DNA of 64,000 nt from Oxyruncus cristatus (GCA_013399855.1 VXAY01004337.1:832720-896719), one strand, 5' to 3'. Numbered from the stretch's first letter, positions 52,103 to 64,000 are shown. The notes: generated by a model not told the origin, from the letters alone. Numbers and translations are program-made.

Positions 52103-54414
52103 GACATGCAGCAAGGAGACTGGAGGGGTAGTGGAGAAAGGAGACAAACCAGGAAGAACAAGCAGAAAAGATAAGCACCCATGAGAGAGCCAGTAAACCA
52201 CCAATACATCAAGTTTACCCACAAGACCAGTGAAAAATATCGAATCGAAAAGGAAGTATATAATGCACTTTGGGTAGCAAAATTGGTTTTTTTTATTTCT
52301 TGGGCTTAGATCTGCAATCCAAATTCACCTTGAATAACGCTATCCATGGCATGAAAACGTAAAACCAAACAGTAAAGTAAAACATAGCAGATACGTTAAA
52401 ATGAAATAAAAAAATAGCAATAGCAGTGACTAGACAGAACTGCATGAAATACTTGACAGGAGTTTCATGATATCCAACAAGCAGAGATTCCTAGGCAGCA
52501 GCTGCTCAGTGAGACATAGCAGGTCAGCATTATAAGGCTAAAATATCAGCTTTAATTAAATTTAATTTCCTAGTCTTAAATCTGGAGTTAAAACTGATTA
52601 TATTGCTTTCATTTTCTTGGAAGCCTAAAAAAACCATGCCCTAAATGCTCATTAATTCAACCACAAAGATCTGCAGTTTAAGATACCTTCTACATCTACT
52701 TTTGTATTTCAAAGCAGTTCTTATGAACATTACAGTCTGATTTAATGTGAATTGCCCCTGTAAAATGTGTGCAGAAATGACTGGCAGAACATAAACATTC
52801 ATAAGACATAGACATGAAAGAAAAAGTGGACCTACTGTACCCAGATTATAATTCTGAAAATGAGGGCATGATATTAAATGACCCAAAGGAAGAACAGGAG
52901 AGAAAGTGACCTCCCAGAATATGAAGGTAGTAGAAAATAGAAAACGCTAATAAATTGCTCATCTCAGTTTAAAAATTTAATATGAACTGCATAAAACAGA
53001 AAGGCCACTTAGGAAGGCACACAAAGCATTTTTAGCTATCAGCATTCAGTGCTAGTAATGAGAAAATTAAAGACAGGGCAATCCAGCAGCACTTCTCCAA
53101 GCAGTGAGGAAGACACAGATAAGATCCACGTTTGCATTCCATGGCCTTAGACAAATCTGAAGAGCAGAAATGATACCTAGCAAACAAATTTCACAGTCTC
53201 TTTCCTCTCCTTGTAAAATTTGGTTTGGTTTCAAGTGGACATTACTAAGGGAAACTCTCCAAATTTTGCTTTTCTCTAGAGAGGCAAACAAATCAATAAA
53301 TTATCTGTGGAAAACAGCACAGGGGGATGGAAGGAGAATTTGACAGAGAATATTACTTTAACGGGTATCTTGAAAAGCAGACATAACACATAAAGACTAT
53401 AGGCTTAGATTATATGCTTAAAGGCTTCTAATGGACTTACTTTGGGAATATAATATGCCTTTCTTTTACTAGTTGGATGCTCTTAAAACAGCAACAAACT
53501 ATATCAAACCTGAGAAGTCCTGCTTTTGCAGACCTGTTCTGATAAAACAGTGCAAGAAAACTGTCCTGTCGTCTAATCTAAAATTCGCTATTACCTCTGC
53601 AAAGATCTTCTGTTTTTAAACCTGAGTAATAGTTTCGAGTAGACTACTAGGACTACGAAACAACTGTGAGGCAACCTGCTTTTCAATAGAAAATTATCCT
53701 GCATTACTTAAGATTTGGTAGTTAAATACAGAAAGCAAGTTGTGTTTCTCTGTACAGTTAAACTTAGATCAAAAAACATTCTTCTTTTTTCTAATGGAAC
53801 CTGAAGCTTACACACTCGTGGTAATTTTTTAATTTTTTTACTTGCTGGATTCATGCTTTGCCCCCTTGGGCAACTTGAACAAATAACTTGGCTGTTATTT
53901 GTGCAAAACTCTGTAGGAATTTTAGTTATTTTTCTCAAATATACAGAAAAACGCAGCTGGACAGAACCGAACTTCAAATAAAAGAAACAGAAGATATTCA
54001 AAGATATTAGATATAGAACACAAAAATACTTAAGTTTCGTTTTGAACAATGCAAGTTATGACATCACTTCTGAGTGTCTGTGCACAGAAAAATGCTCAGA
54101 CTGACAGCAACAGCCACATAAGACAGATCCGAGATCTGTTCCAAGATCCATGGTGATGAGAAATATCTTCACATTACTTCATACTTCTACTGTCTCTTAT
54201 AGAAAAATCCACTTCCTCTAATAAAATAGAAGTCTTACATTCACACTGTAGTTCTCTGCAACTTATTTTAACACACAAAATTACTGGAGCAGTTCTTGTT
54301 GGAATCGAAAACTCAGCTATCAGCAGAAGGAAAACTGACAGGATTAAACCAGGAACCCATGGACAGCAGGAGCTAAGAGACTCCTTACTTTGAGAGACAA
54401 AAAGCCTCACGACC
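52103..54414. other. Intergenic sequence, no gene recognised
   Basis: AT-rich; nothing identified. The longest frame is 113 codons (54049-53708, minus), hydrophobic then basic, with no recognised family. Confidence 0.5.
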
Positions 54415-54743
54415 TGTTAATATTTAGCTATGTTTAATCCTACTGTCTCCCTCAGCAAGATATATGAAGACTTTTTGGGCAGGTTGTAAGACATGTAAAA
54501 ACCCTTTTGTTCTCTTCCCCCCATGTGATCCTTGCTTCGGGAAAATATTAACCACCTTGTGTAATTGGAGTAGAAAATTATGTAACTCTTCAGTTAACAC
54601 AACCTGTCCCCTAATTAGCATAACTCGTCCTCCTCGTTAGCATACCCCACCCACAGGACCGATACATCGCAAATTGTGTGTTCAATAAAGCATTCTGGTT
54701 TTCACCCCCGAAACTGGGATCATTTAGTCTTTGGACTTTTGCA
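54415..54743 (+). mobile_element. Candidate short solo LTR (about 329 bp) near the GXYLT1 3' end
   Basis: The plus strand has an LTR-like order: a TG start (TGTTAATA, 54415), a C-rich and T-rich middle with CCCCTAATTAGCATA repeats, then GTGTGTTCAATAAAGCATTC with AATAAA at 54684-54689, a GT-rich and T-rich stretch, and a CA end (GGACTTTTGCA, 54743). No matching target duplication was found, so the ends are tentative. It faces GXYLT1 in the opposite direction. Confidence 0.45.
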
Positions 54744-54864
54744 AGTTCCAAATATCATTCATTCACAAAGTAGTGAAGTGGGCAGAAAAGCTATGATAAT
54801 TATCATAATCACCTCAAATTCCATAGGAGAGAATGTTAAAATAATAACCATTCAAAATTGGTAA

Positions 54865-57113
54865 TTTATTAGAAAAAAAATGGGACAAAGAGGCTACACA
54901 TTAATTTAAATTATACATGGGTATTCCACTTAATCAAGTAAAAAAAAAATCATACTGTCAGTAAATTGATATTGTAAAACCTGTCTGATAGTTGAAAATC
55001 TTTAAATTTGAAACAGAAAACAGACAATGAAAAGAACCTCAAGATTTCTAAGAAGTGGAAATATCTATGTCTATGCATTTGGAGACACCTTCATAAACCA
55101 GGTAGAGGAAACTGGAAGTCTAGTGTTTTCCTATAGATAAGCTAAAGAAGTAGCTTACTCCTTAGTTCACCTCATTTAATCTGTCACAAATACCATCACA
55201 CAGCCATAAATGTGAGTAAATAAACAGTGGTTCATTGCAATTTTCACTCAAAAAAAAGAAAGCCGAATAATGCAGCATATATGTCTGCAAAGACGAACAG
55301 AAAACAAAACAAAGATTTTTTTTAAATACAAGCGCAGAATACAAGTAAAAAGAAAGCTGAACACAAATTGATATAAAAATCAGTATTTATGTAAAAAAAT
55401 AATGCACTGCATATTGTAAAATCAGTCAGTCACAGTATTCATCTTCACACATATTTCTACATTTTCAGTCTTCAAAAGGTTACAGAGCAAGGAAAAGAGA
55501 TCTACATGCAAGGCAGACTGCTTCCTAGTTTTCATCCCAGAAATTTACACCCTGAGCCTGCAGGGAGATTAGAAACAGAATATAAAATCTGCTTACAGTG
55601 CAGTGTTTTTGTACTGCTAAAGCATTTGCTCAACTGACATGAATCTGGAAATCAGAGGCAGCCTACCTTTGACATAGAAACAGCCACAAAAATTAAGCTT
55701 CTAAAATGGGGTTGGGATGAAGGTGCAAGTCAGTGAGTGGATCCTCCATGTTCAACACACACGAACTTTTCTGGAATCCAAAATCTCACTTTATGAAGAC
55801 TTCATCTCACTTAGACAGGTTATTGATGCCTGCTAGCAACATTATCTAAGTTCAAATACACTTTACAAATACATTTTATACCATGCAAATTTAAATATTT
55901 TACTGTAACACTAGAATTCTGCCTTTTTCTTTATCTTTTTCTCTGGGAAAAAAGTTTGTATTGCATAAACAGTACTTCTTTTTTCACTAAGACAGTTGAA
56001 GAAAGCCTAATCCTTACCTGTTGCAAATCACTATCACCCTATTGACAGTAATGCATTCATGTAGTTGAGAGTCTGCCCCAGAGCTATTTTAAAGCCATGT
56101 TATTTAAAAAAATATGGTAACAGGATATATTCTCTAAGAAACCTAACTACTACACAGTCTGATGAAGCATCAGAACTCTTACTACAGCTCTTCAGTTTTA
56201 GGTCCTACATACTCTATAACAATCATCTGGTAATAATTCCTAGTATGGAAATACAACAGCAACAGATTTCCACTGTTGGGTTTTTCTCGGCTTCCCAAAT
56301 GCCCTATTAAAGCTGCAAAACCATGAATTTTTAGAAAAGTATCGTAAGACGAGCAACTTCAAACCGAATTTTTACTTAAAACCCCCTCAACTCTGCTCTA
56401 CCTTTTAGAGCTAATGGCTCTACAATGTTCAAACAAATGCTTTTTAATATAAAGTCTCCGTATTTACCAATGGAGAAAACTAGTATCACATACTAGTCAT
56501 CAACTTCTCAGAAAATCGTATTTATAGCGTGCAGTTTACATCTGAGATAAACAAGATTGTCAAAACAGTACTTCAACATGTAAGAGATGAACATGTAAAG
56601 GCACATACAGATTGTCCATAATTACAACCCATTTTGTTGAAAACAGAGTATTTTCTGCACTTGTAAACAACTTTGTTTACATAAAGGCTCACACCTTTAA
56701 AGTGAGGCTAGTGCTGCTGACTCAGTTATTGCTACATTCACAGTTTAACATAATTTTAGGCAATATATGAGGTACACTCCCAAACAGAGCCATCTTCATT
56801 TCTTCCTTGTTTGTTTGATCATTAGATAACTGAATTATGCAGACTAAAACTACTGACCACAGAAGCCAGTAACACCCAAATCATCGGATCCAAGATAAAC
56901 ATTAGCAGTGACTAAACTTCAAAAGAGCAAAAAGTCATCTCTGCAGAAAAAAGTTCCTGTTCTTCATTATATGAATATTTTCTTCATTTTTATGTATGCT
57001 AGTAAACTCTTGTCTGGGCCCATTAAGAGCCCATTCAAGCTGTATTAAAATTCTTGCACCTTTTGACCAGTATATTACTTCAGTCTTTTGATGTAACAAC
57101 TAGGAGTCAAAAG
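54865..57113 (-). other. Probable GXYLT1 3' untranslated region (extent uncertain)
   Basis: Sequence following the GXYLT1 stop codon on the minus strand. It is AT-rich and free of recognisable transposons. The first exact AATAAA that I find downstream of the stop is at 54865-54870 (minus), giving a possible UTR of about 2.25 kb; variant ATTAAA signals occur earlier (for example near 56447). The end point is inference. Confidence 0.35.
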
Positions 57114-57275
57114 TCACCTTCCCTTTGATCTTCTGGCATACAAGTCTCTTATGCTTTTTGTTAGTTGCTTTACGAATACTTTGTAAACTCTTCCACAGTA
57201 TGTATGCACGGTTTTCTGTAATTCCAGTTCGAGGGGCTGCAGCAGTGAATGAACCAGATCATCTCCAAATGAATA
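57114..57275 (-). CDS. GXYLT1: Glucoside xylosyltransferase 1, terminal coding exon
   Basis: Last coding exon: 53 codons plus a TGA stop (57116-57114). The acceptor is a pyrimidine-rich tract ending TTTATAG just before 57275, entering in phase 0. The translation starts YSFGDDLVHSLLQPLELELQ, continues through TVHTYCGRVYKVFVKQL and ends RRSKGR. The LELELQKTVHTYCG run is what I remember for the GXYLT1 C-terminus and separates it from GXYLT2. This segment lies after the GT8 catalytic fold and is basic and probably helical. The enzyme is a type II ER membrane protein that transfers xylose from UDP-xylose in alpha-1,3 linkage to the O-linked glucose on Notch EGF repeats; the membrane anchor is on exons outside this window. 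Intact, no frameshift. Confidence 0.93.
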   Translation of the reverse strand, partial: YSFGDDLVHSLLQPLELELQKTVHTYCGRVYKVFVKQLTKSIRDLYARRSKGR

Positions 57276-59130
57276 CTATAAAGAGATTAAGAAAAGAAAA
57301 TTTAAGGTCAATTCGGAAGATTGGCATTGTTCGGAGGATTAGAGTTTTATAAAAATGTTTCTGACCATCGTATTTGCTTTCTAAAGGTTTATTAAATATT
57401 TTCAAGCATTCAGAGTGCTTCTGTATGCAACAATTGAAAAACACCTCCAAATTATAGAAATATTCTCTAATGCTTTCAATAAGCATAACATGGAAGACTT
57501 TACTTTTTTTAAATGTAAGCAAATGAACATATTCAGACAGGCAAGGAGGAAATCTAAAATTACCTTTTAAATTAAAAATTTACAGATCTAAAATGATTTC
57601 TGGTTATTTTTCTTGTTGTGTGGTAATTTTCTCAAATGGCATATAACCTTTAAGTAACGTAATTCTTATCAAATTATAATGAAAGCAGTATGAAAAGTGG
57701 TACTACTGAAGTTTCATTAAACTGAATGATGGTCAAACACATAGTATGATTAACATAGGCATGAAATAAAATAGTCATTAATTCAACAGTGCTATATTTT
57801 TATAAAGAAATGATAAGTTAAACCAGCACTTTGAAGTAACATAATTTTGTTCATCTTATTACCGTTGAATCAGCAGTGTTTTACATACTTTCTCTGACAT
57901 GTTCATATACCAAATGGGATCATAAATAACAGGAAATAATTTTTTCTTCTGTTTTTGACAATACTCAAAGGAAACAAAACATATTTTTATGGAAACATAA
58001 TCACTTTCCCTGCAACGTATTCTCAGACCCCCAAAAGTACTTTTCTTCATTTTTATACCTATATGACAACATGTAATAAAGCAACATTAAAATATACTAC
58101 TGATTTTTGTAGGTTATACACACACAGTAGCCTGCTACATTAAAATGTGCATCAGTGCTAAATTTTACAGCTCTTGAGTGAGTATACTGATGCAGTGATA
58201 AATAGTTTATTAGATGACTTATTTGCAGAATGAAAAGACGTCACTGTGCTTAGTATTTGAAAGAACAATAACACATTAATACACCAATAATCTCTAGAAG
58301 AGGTCAAAATGCAGTATGTAAGAAGTTTTTTACAATCCAAATCTAGATACAAGTATTAAAATGTTGCAACAAATAATTAAAACTTTGCGAATGCGAGGTT
58401 TTTCCTGCATTTAAAATATCCAGAAAAATAAAGCTTCTGGTAATGGCTTTTTCAGCCTGGAGAAAAGGAGGCTGGGGAGAGACCTCATTGCAGTCTACAT
58501 CTTCCTCACAAGAGGAAGAGGCGGGGCAGGCACTGTTCTCTGTGGTGACCAGGGACAGAACCTGAGGGAATGGCCTGAAGTTGTGTTAGGGAAGGTTTAG
58601 GTTGGGTATTAGGAAAAGGTTCTTCATCCAGAGGGTGGCTGGGCACTGGAACAGGCTCCCCGCCAAGTCTTCACAGCACCAAACCTGTATGAGTTCAAGA
58701 AGCATTTGGACAGTGCTCTCAGGCACATGGTGTGACTCTTGGGGATGGTCCTACGCAGAGCCAGGAGCTGGACTTCAGTGATCCTTGTGGTCCCTTCCAG
58801 TTCAGATATTCTACAATCTCACGTAAAAAGTCTACCAGATGATTTATTAAATGAATGAGAATACAGCTTTTTAAATAAGCATTGACAACTACAGACAGTG
58901 CTTTAGAATCCTAACTTAGACATAGTCTACACTATGTTTCCAAGGATACTCATCACAACAGGAATATACTGGAACTCCATCCAAATAATAAAGAAGTAAC
59001 TGGTGAAATATTAAACACTGTTTAAAAGAAAAAAAAAATTACTTGGCTGCAATCAAGGTGAGTATCAAACAAAATACATGCAGATAAAAATACTTTAAAA
59101 AATAACAAGTACAATGCCAAAAACACTTAC
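57276..59130 (-). other. GXYLT1 last intron
   Basis: An intron of 1855 bp with donor GTAAGT (at 59130) and acceptor TTTATAG. It interrupts the gene in phase 0. It carries a CR1 fragment at 58445-58823 in the antisense direction; the rest is AT-rich with nothing recognised. Confidence 0.9.
58445..58823 (+). mobile_element. CR1 LINE 3' fragment in the GXYLT1 last intron
   Basis: Plus-oriented, antisense to GXYLT1. It contains TTCAGCCTGGAGAAAAGGAG, GGGGAGAGACCTCATTGCAG, GGAAGGTTTAGGTTGGGTAT and a tail TGATCCTTGTGGTCCCTTCC. It covers the last part of ORF2 and the 3' UTR. The tail resembles that of the SINE at 15262-15402, so this CR1 group is the likely partner of that SINE. GC-rich against the intron. 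Confidence 0.95.
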
Positions 59131-59303
59131 ATTTTTTATTGCTTCATAGACAGCCCTAAAAGTTGGTTGTTTATCATCGTGGTACACACCTCTGTTTCCA
59201 TGAAGAATAAATACACCTTCTTCTTCAGCTGCCTTACAATTGCTTCCATAGATGCAGTGGTCAGGCCGATAATTCCATTGGCAAGGAAAGACATAAAGAC
59301 TTT
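59131..59303 (-). CDS. GXYLT1: Glucoside xylosyltransferase 1, penultimate coding exon
   Basis: An exon of 173 bp, entered in phase 1 (its first two bases complete a Glu codon begun by the previous exon) and left in phase 0. The acceptor is CATTTTTCCACACAG, the donor AAT|GTAAGT. The translation includes [38 protein letters not shown] and [18 protein letters not shown]. The [13 protein letters not shown] part matches the C-terminal HxxG...K-P motif of glycosyltransferase family 8, which helps to hold the nucleotide sugar and metal. Three cysteines lie close together (CQW, HCIYG, NCK) and may form disulfides in the ER lumen. The open frame is intact and strongly like vertebrate GXYLT1. Confidence 0.97.
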
Positions 59304-59620
59304 CTGTGTGGAAAAATGAGAGCTCTGGATTAAGTATCAAAATTGTTTCAGGAAATATACTAATCTCTTTTTCTTAAGGCTGCTTCATAGATTTCTGTAC
59401 AGTTGTTTTGACATCTAACAGTTCATTGCACTCCAACAAGCTCCAGTGTTGTGTCTCAACGTAAACCCTCGAAGTAAATACTTCCACAGAACAAAAGGAG
59501 CACATAGTCCCTTGAACACTTTCACAGAAAAGTCTGCTAAAAGAGTATTTTCCTGGATTTTTGAACATCATGGAAAAGATCACCTTTCTAGTGTTAGACT
59601 TAAAATCAATGTGGATTTAC
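59304..59620 (-). other. GXYLT1 short intron
   Basis: An intron of 317 bp between the exons ending HNP-G and beginning E-SLYVF, phase 1, with donor GTAAAT and acceptor CACACAG. No repeat or other feature is seen. Confidence 0.95.
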
Positions 59621-59744
59621 CTGGATTGTGAAAAAACATAATGTTCAATAGATCCTGATCACCCCATGTTATGTTCAACTTGTATTTCTTCAGTAGTGGC
59701 ATAAGAATTTCTCCCCACCGTAACCGGACTGGCGTCATATCATT
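59621..59744 (-). CDS. GXYLT1: Glucoside xylosyltransferase 1, third-last coding exon
   Basis: An exon of 124 bp, entered in phase 0 after the acceptor TTTTGCTTCATAG and left in phase 1 at CCAG|GTAAAT. The translation is [20 protein letters not shown], then [20 protein letters not shown] and a final P. The GDQDLLN stretch is the conserved motif after the sugar-binding region in GT8 glycosyltransferases, and NIT is a potential N-glycosylation site. The exon joins in frame to the next two to give 152 residues of continuous GXYLT1 C-terminus, counting the Glu codon split across the first junction. Upstream exons with the DXD motif and membrane anchor are not in the window. Confidence 0.97.
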
Positions 59745-62700
59745 CTATGAAGCAAAAGGCAAAACAACATACATTCAGGAAAATTATACCCATAATATAT
59801 AGGAAAATGCCTTATGCAATCGCAGTAACTTGCATTTCAGAGTTACAAATCTCAAATGTATAGATGATTTCCTGCTTTTAAACCAAAAATCCTATCTAAG
59901 TAAAATAGTTATGGACACTTTCAATATGCTTTATTTCTCAATTATTAACTTAGCAGGAAAATTTGATGCATCTCCTATTTAACTGCCACATTAGATTTTT
60001 GTCTTCAAGATTTTGCTCAAACATCTTAAGCCAAGAGTTCTAAGAAATGGTAAGGGTTTTTTACACAGCAGTAGGATCTAACACCAAAACATCATTAAGT
60101 GATGCAGCAAGTAGATAAGGAGTATTTAAATATCCACACTTCGTGCACTTTCTCTATCACAGACTGATAATATACTTAAGTGCCAATGTTAACTTCAAAA
60201 ACTCAAACCAGTTCAGTATAAAATTAATTCTTAAATAGTTCCAAACATGCTGACAACAAATACAGGCTACAATATAGTGTACAAAAATACAAAGATCCTT
60301 CAAAGGTTTTCAAAAGAATTTTCATCCAGTTGAACTAATTTTTTTTAGTTGCTAAATTTGGAACTTCCACAGCAAAGACACAAGTTTTCACTAGCAAAAG
60401 TCAGTAAGACACCAAACCAACAGCTGTTACTAATTTCCAAATTTCATGATTTCACAGGATCGCTTCAAATGGAAAGAAGGAGTTCTTCTAAGGTTCTGGT
60501 TGTGGAGGTGCTACTTGGAGTAAACTGGTTTACAGTTTATTCTTTTGGCCATATTACCAAAGAGATTAAAATCTGCAGTTTAACTGGTTACATATTCCAA
60601 AGCTAATTTCTTATCTTTACACCATGTTTAGGCTCAACTAGAAAAGAAAAGGAACAAGGCTGCTCACTCTCTACCTTGTACTTCAGCTGTGAGAGTGAGA
60701 TGGAATAACAAAAAGTCCCAGAGAAAATTCCTAACAAGTACAGAATTGTATCCTTGCTTCTTTTTAAAAGGTTTCCAAAACAAAATATTAAATTAGAACT
60801 CCAGTATAGTTTGGGATTTGCATACAGGAACATCATATTAAGAGACAGATGACTAGGAGCAAAATACTCAGTTTTTGAATTACACTATCAAAGACCTTCC
60901 TCTCTGAGCTTTACACTGACAAACTACAAAGTGCCCAACTTAGCAGTTCAGTTTTTATTCTTTCCTCAAATCACTTCAGCCATTGAATATGAAGGGCTTT
61001 TAGAACTGAAGACTAAAACAAGAAACACTATCAGATTTCAGACAAGAATTAATAAAAAAAATCTATACCGTATATTATGTAAGAAGTCAAACAGAATATT
61101 AGTCCCTTCTGTCCTAAAAAATTTATGACTATGATTGCCTGCAAGTATTCGATGAGAGCAGGCATAAGAAATGCACAAGAGAATTCTTCTCTAGTAAGAA
61201 TTATCATTAGACTCAGTGCAATGTGATTAAATGAAATAAAACACAGGCTTAACACCAAGCTAAAATCTTCCAAAAAGCAAATAAACTGGACTGAATCACA
61301 GTGGATAAAGCTTATTCCCTCACCTTAACTTTGCCATCCATAGAATATTGACCGAAATATAACTTTACGTTATTAAAGTCGTTATTTAATATAATTTTCA
61401 TTTCACTTGTAGAGTTTTAATAGCAGTATATTCCAAGAAGATGCAAAGCAGGTAACAACATATATCACATAGCCAGACATCTAGAAACAACACTACTTGA
61501 CAAATAATGCTGTCAGATTTACGTACTGGAAACTGTAATATTTCAATAACCTTTGCATAAATAAAAGAGAGTTAACCATTAATTTATTAACAGTAATGTA
61601 TAATGACACCAGCATAAGAGTCACAGAGCAAGAGAAACTACTGGAATAGTTATACGTTCTCCTTCTTTAAAATATTCTACTGTAATTTGTGGTGAGGTTA
61701 AACAGCTTGAGAAGCAAAATGCTGATAGAATTGCTTTTCAGAAGTTAGTCAAGTAAATTTCAGAAACAATTCTATAATTTAAGGATTTTCAGAATATAAG
61801 CCTTCTCTCCAATATTCAACAAGAAGCAAAGAATGTGAATGAGATTTAAGAAAAAAACCCACAACAGTAGTGTGTCATCAAAGTGATATAGACAGGCTCT
61901 TATGAACTCTCAAAACTAGTTTTATTTGAGCAGAAGAAAATGTGTAAGAACAAAATATAAATAGGGACAAAGTATTTTCCTACATTTTGGTGGGTTTTGT
62001 TTGTTTCTTTGTTTAGATGCTGTGCTTTAGTTAGGTCATTATCCATTTGTGCACCGGAAAACCTCTACCTGGCCAAGGCTAAAGTCAGACTCAAAAGAGC
62101 TTTCACATTTAGCCTTGGTTTACCTTTCTCTTTATTCTAGTACGGAAATATAAAACTGAGGAAAAATTCTCAAATCATACAGCAATATCTAAACCAGCTG
62201 CAGCTGTGTCCCACAAACAGTTGACCAACTTAGAGCCAGCCCTCTTCCTTCTGGTTACATGACTATCCTGCTTTTGCACTAGCAGTGAACTGCTAACACT
62301 GAATGTTTTTGCAAGTTGATTTACTTCCATAACCCAGCAGAAGGATATCTTTTTTTCTACTGTTACCAAATTGAATTGAATCATAGAAAAGACTAACAGA
62401 CACCAGAGGCTAAGACGAAGTAAATGAGAAAAGCAGGGAAAAGCTGGTAAGAGACAGGAACCTTGCTTTCAGAAGCAATTAGTTCTTTCTTGGAACTACA
62501 GTCCTAAGCAACACTGAATGGTAAAAAAAGAGTTTATAATGGTTTAAGTCATAGAAACTTCTGATTATTTATTTTTTTTCGAAAGCATAGCCATGAATCT
62601 CTACTTTGCACACTCTGTACTTAATTTGTTGGGAGCTTGTTTGATTTTCTAAGAACTTTTTCCTTTCCATGACTGCCTGCATCTCAGGAATCACAACAAC

Positions 62701-64000
62701 TAACTTCCTTAATAAATGTGATAAAAGTCATTGCTCTCTATTCACATTGCCTCACTGGTCTAGGACTTTTTATTAAAACATCACATCTGTGGTATGTGCT
62801 ACATCTCTTCCAGTTTAAAAAAATAACTACATCTATATGTATACAAATACAAAGAAGTCACCTACCTCTTCCATATCCTAAATACTCTTGCATGTTTTAC
62901 ATTCCCATTTTATAACTGCTGCTTAGCAAAGACAGCATGTAGGCACTAACCATCAGAAGCTCCATTATGGATTCTAGTCTGATACCCAGTTATGCACTGT
63001 TTAATGACCACACTATACTCAGTAACATACACGTGCATGCATACGTATCTGTATAGATCACAGAATATGCTGAGTTGGAAGGGACCCATAAGGACCATCA
63101 AGTCCCACTCCTGGCCCTGCACAGGAGCATCCCCAAGAGTCACATTATGTGCCTAAGAACATTGTCCAAATAAATGCACACACACAGGCGGGCATACAGT
63201 GAATATATTTTTTCTGTATATATACACAGACTTAAAACAACAAGACAGATAAAATAGTTAGGACCAGGAGTAATGACTTCCATTATGACAGATAGCCAAA
63301 TAGCTACGATACTTGTCTAAAATGACTAAATCTGACAGTCCTGAGAAGACTGAGGCTTTAATAAGTAAGTGGATAAAAGACGACTTAATCCTGGAGCAAT
63401 ACATGGAACTACAGGTTTACTGCTACCCAGACAAACACTATAACCTTTAGCTAAACTCTCTGATTCTACATTTTATTTTTCCATCTTCTGGCTCCTTCTG
63501 ACTCCTACAAATCAATGTGACAACAGAGGAAAGATGCTTAGAGGCCTCAAGCAGCTCAGTCTGTAATTTTGGGTTGAAAAAACTACAATAGATAAAGAAC
63601 CCACAGTTTTAAATCCATAGCATTAGAAGAATATCCTGATTCAAGACTATCACTGTTTAGATAAATGCTCTAGCCACTACAGTGTCATATAAAAAGATCT
63701 AGAGACAGTTTTTTAAAGACACAAACCTTATATACTTAGATACCCAGACCTTATATACTCCTTGAGAATTTGTTGAGCCTCCTGAATGAATATAAACAAA
63801 TTCAGACCTTCCTATAAATGTTAGTTAATGGGACACAACATGGAACAGTTACCTGTAAGGTCCAAAAACATCTGCAGTGCTGTTGGCACCCTGAATTTAG
63901 GACAGACTCTACACCCACCCTCTCTCTTCCATAGGGATAAGATTAGTAGCTCCTTTGCTATCAGTCACAAGAGAAGTCATACACTCTCAGGCCTGTAGTG
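59745..64000 (-). other. GXYLT1 upstream intron (runs off the window)
   Basis: At least 4.26 kb of intron before the NDMT exon. I looked on the minus strand for the preceding GT8 codons (a DTDILF-like metal-binding motif and a KYFK-like exon end) and found none. It is AT-rich, with one CR1 tail at 63057-63170 and a short CA run near 63178. Confidence 0.8.
63057..63170 (-). mobile_element. CR1 LINE 3' end fragment in a GXYLT1 intron
   Basis: The plus strand reads CAGAATATGCTGAGTTGGAA, GGGACCCATAAGGACCATCA, CCCACTCCTGGCCCTGCACA and CAAGAGTCACATTATGTGCC, the reverse complement of a CR1 3' end. It closely parallels 5575-5690 of the long CR1, so it is the same subfamily. About 114 bp, sense relative to GXYLT1. 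Confidence 0.93.

Noticed and set aside
61324..61410. Minus-strand open stretch of about 28 codons ending at a GTGAGG donor in phase 0, before the NDMT exon of GXYLT1
   Set aside because: The phase fits, but the translation (ending YSMDGKVK) does not match the expected GXYLT1 residues before NDMT, and a frame of this length is common by chance.
63851..63891. Minus-strand exon-like block between a TTCAG acceptor and an ACAG|GTAACT donor
   Set aside because: The short translation does not match GXYLT1 or any family I know; splice-like signals alone are common.
1..64000. Prokaryotic-style systems (operons, CRISPR arrays, toxin-antitoxin, phage)
   Set aside because: The sequence is vertebrate nuclear DNA with LINEs, LTRs and spliced exons; no such structures are present.

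Overview
This is a low-GC vertebrate nuclear window, almost certainly from a bird and most likely a passerine songbird. Evidence for a bird: at least eight CR1 LINE copies in all states of decay, and several avian-type endogenous retrovirus (ERV) LTRs. Evidence for a passerine: a tRNA-Ile-derived SINE with a CR1-like tail, a type known from zebra finch and relatives. There are no prokaryotic operons, ribosome binding sites, CRISPR arrays or attachment sites, and nearly all short open frames are chance.

One protein-coding gene is supported. The last three coding exons of glucoside xylosyltransferase 1 (GXYLT1) lie on the minus strand at 59621-59744, 59131-59303 and 57114-57275, with matching splice phases, consensus splice sites and a stop codon at 57114-57116. 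The earlier exons must lie beyond position 64000. The product is a GT8-family ER enzyme that adds xylose to O-glucose on Notch EGF repeats. By remembered vertebrate gene order, everything left of about 54.8 kb would be the interval between GXYLT1 and PDZRN4; no PDZRN4 exon is seen.

Layout: 1-5.6 kb nothing recognisable; 5.6-8.85 kb a long minus-strand CR1 with a nested LTR-like insertion; 11.9-12.7 kb a CpG-rich island with a minus-strand core promoter, either an LTR or a stand-alone promoter; 15.26-15.40 kb the tRNA-Ile/CR1 SINE; 18.57-19.71 kb a near-complete 1.13-kb solo LTR; 21.1 kb a relic of an ancient L2/MIR-type repeat; 23.4-24.4 kb a CR1 fragment abutting an ERVL-type LTR end; 26.8-27.75 kb a well-preserved CR1; 27.75-44.4 kb an AT-rich desert almost free of young repeats; 44.8-46.0 kb an LTR fragment fused to a CR1 fragment; 46.6-50.4 kb smaller CR1 pieces and an ancient CR1/L3-like LINE; 51.8 and 54.4 kb two candidate short LTRs; 54.9-64 kb the 3' part of GXYLT1.

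I found no undescribed multi-gene system. The most useful leads are the CpG-rich promoter island, the nested and fused transposon junctions, the SINE with its likely LINE partner, and the repeat-poor desert.
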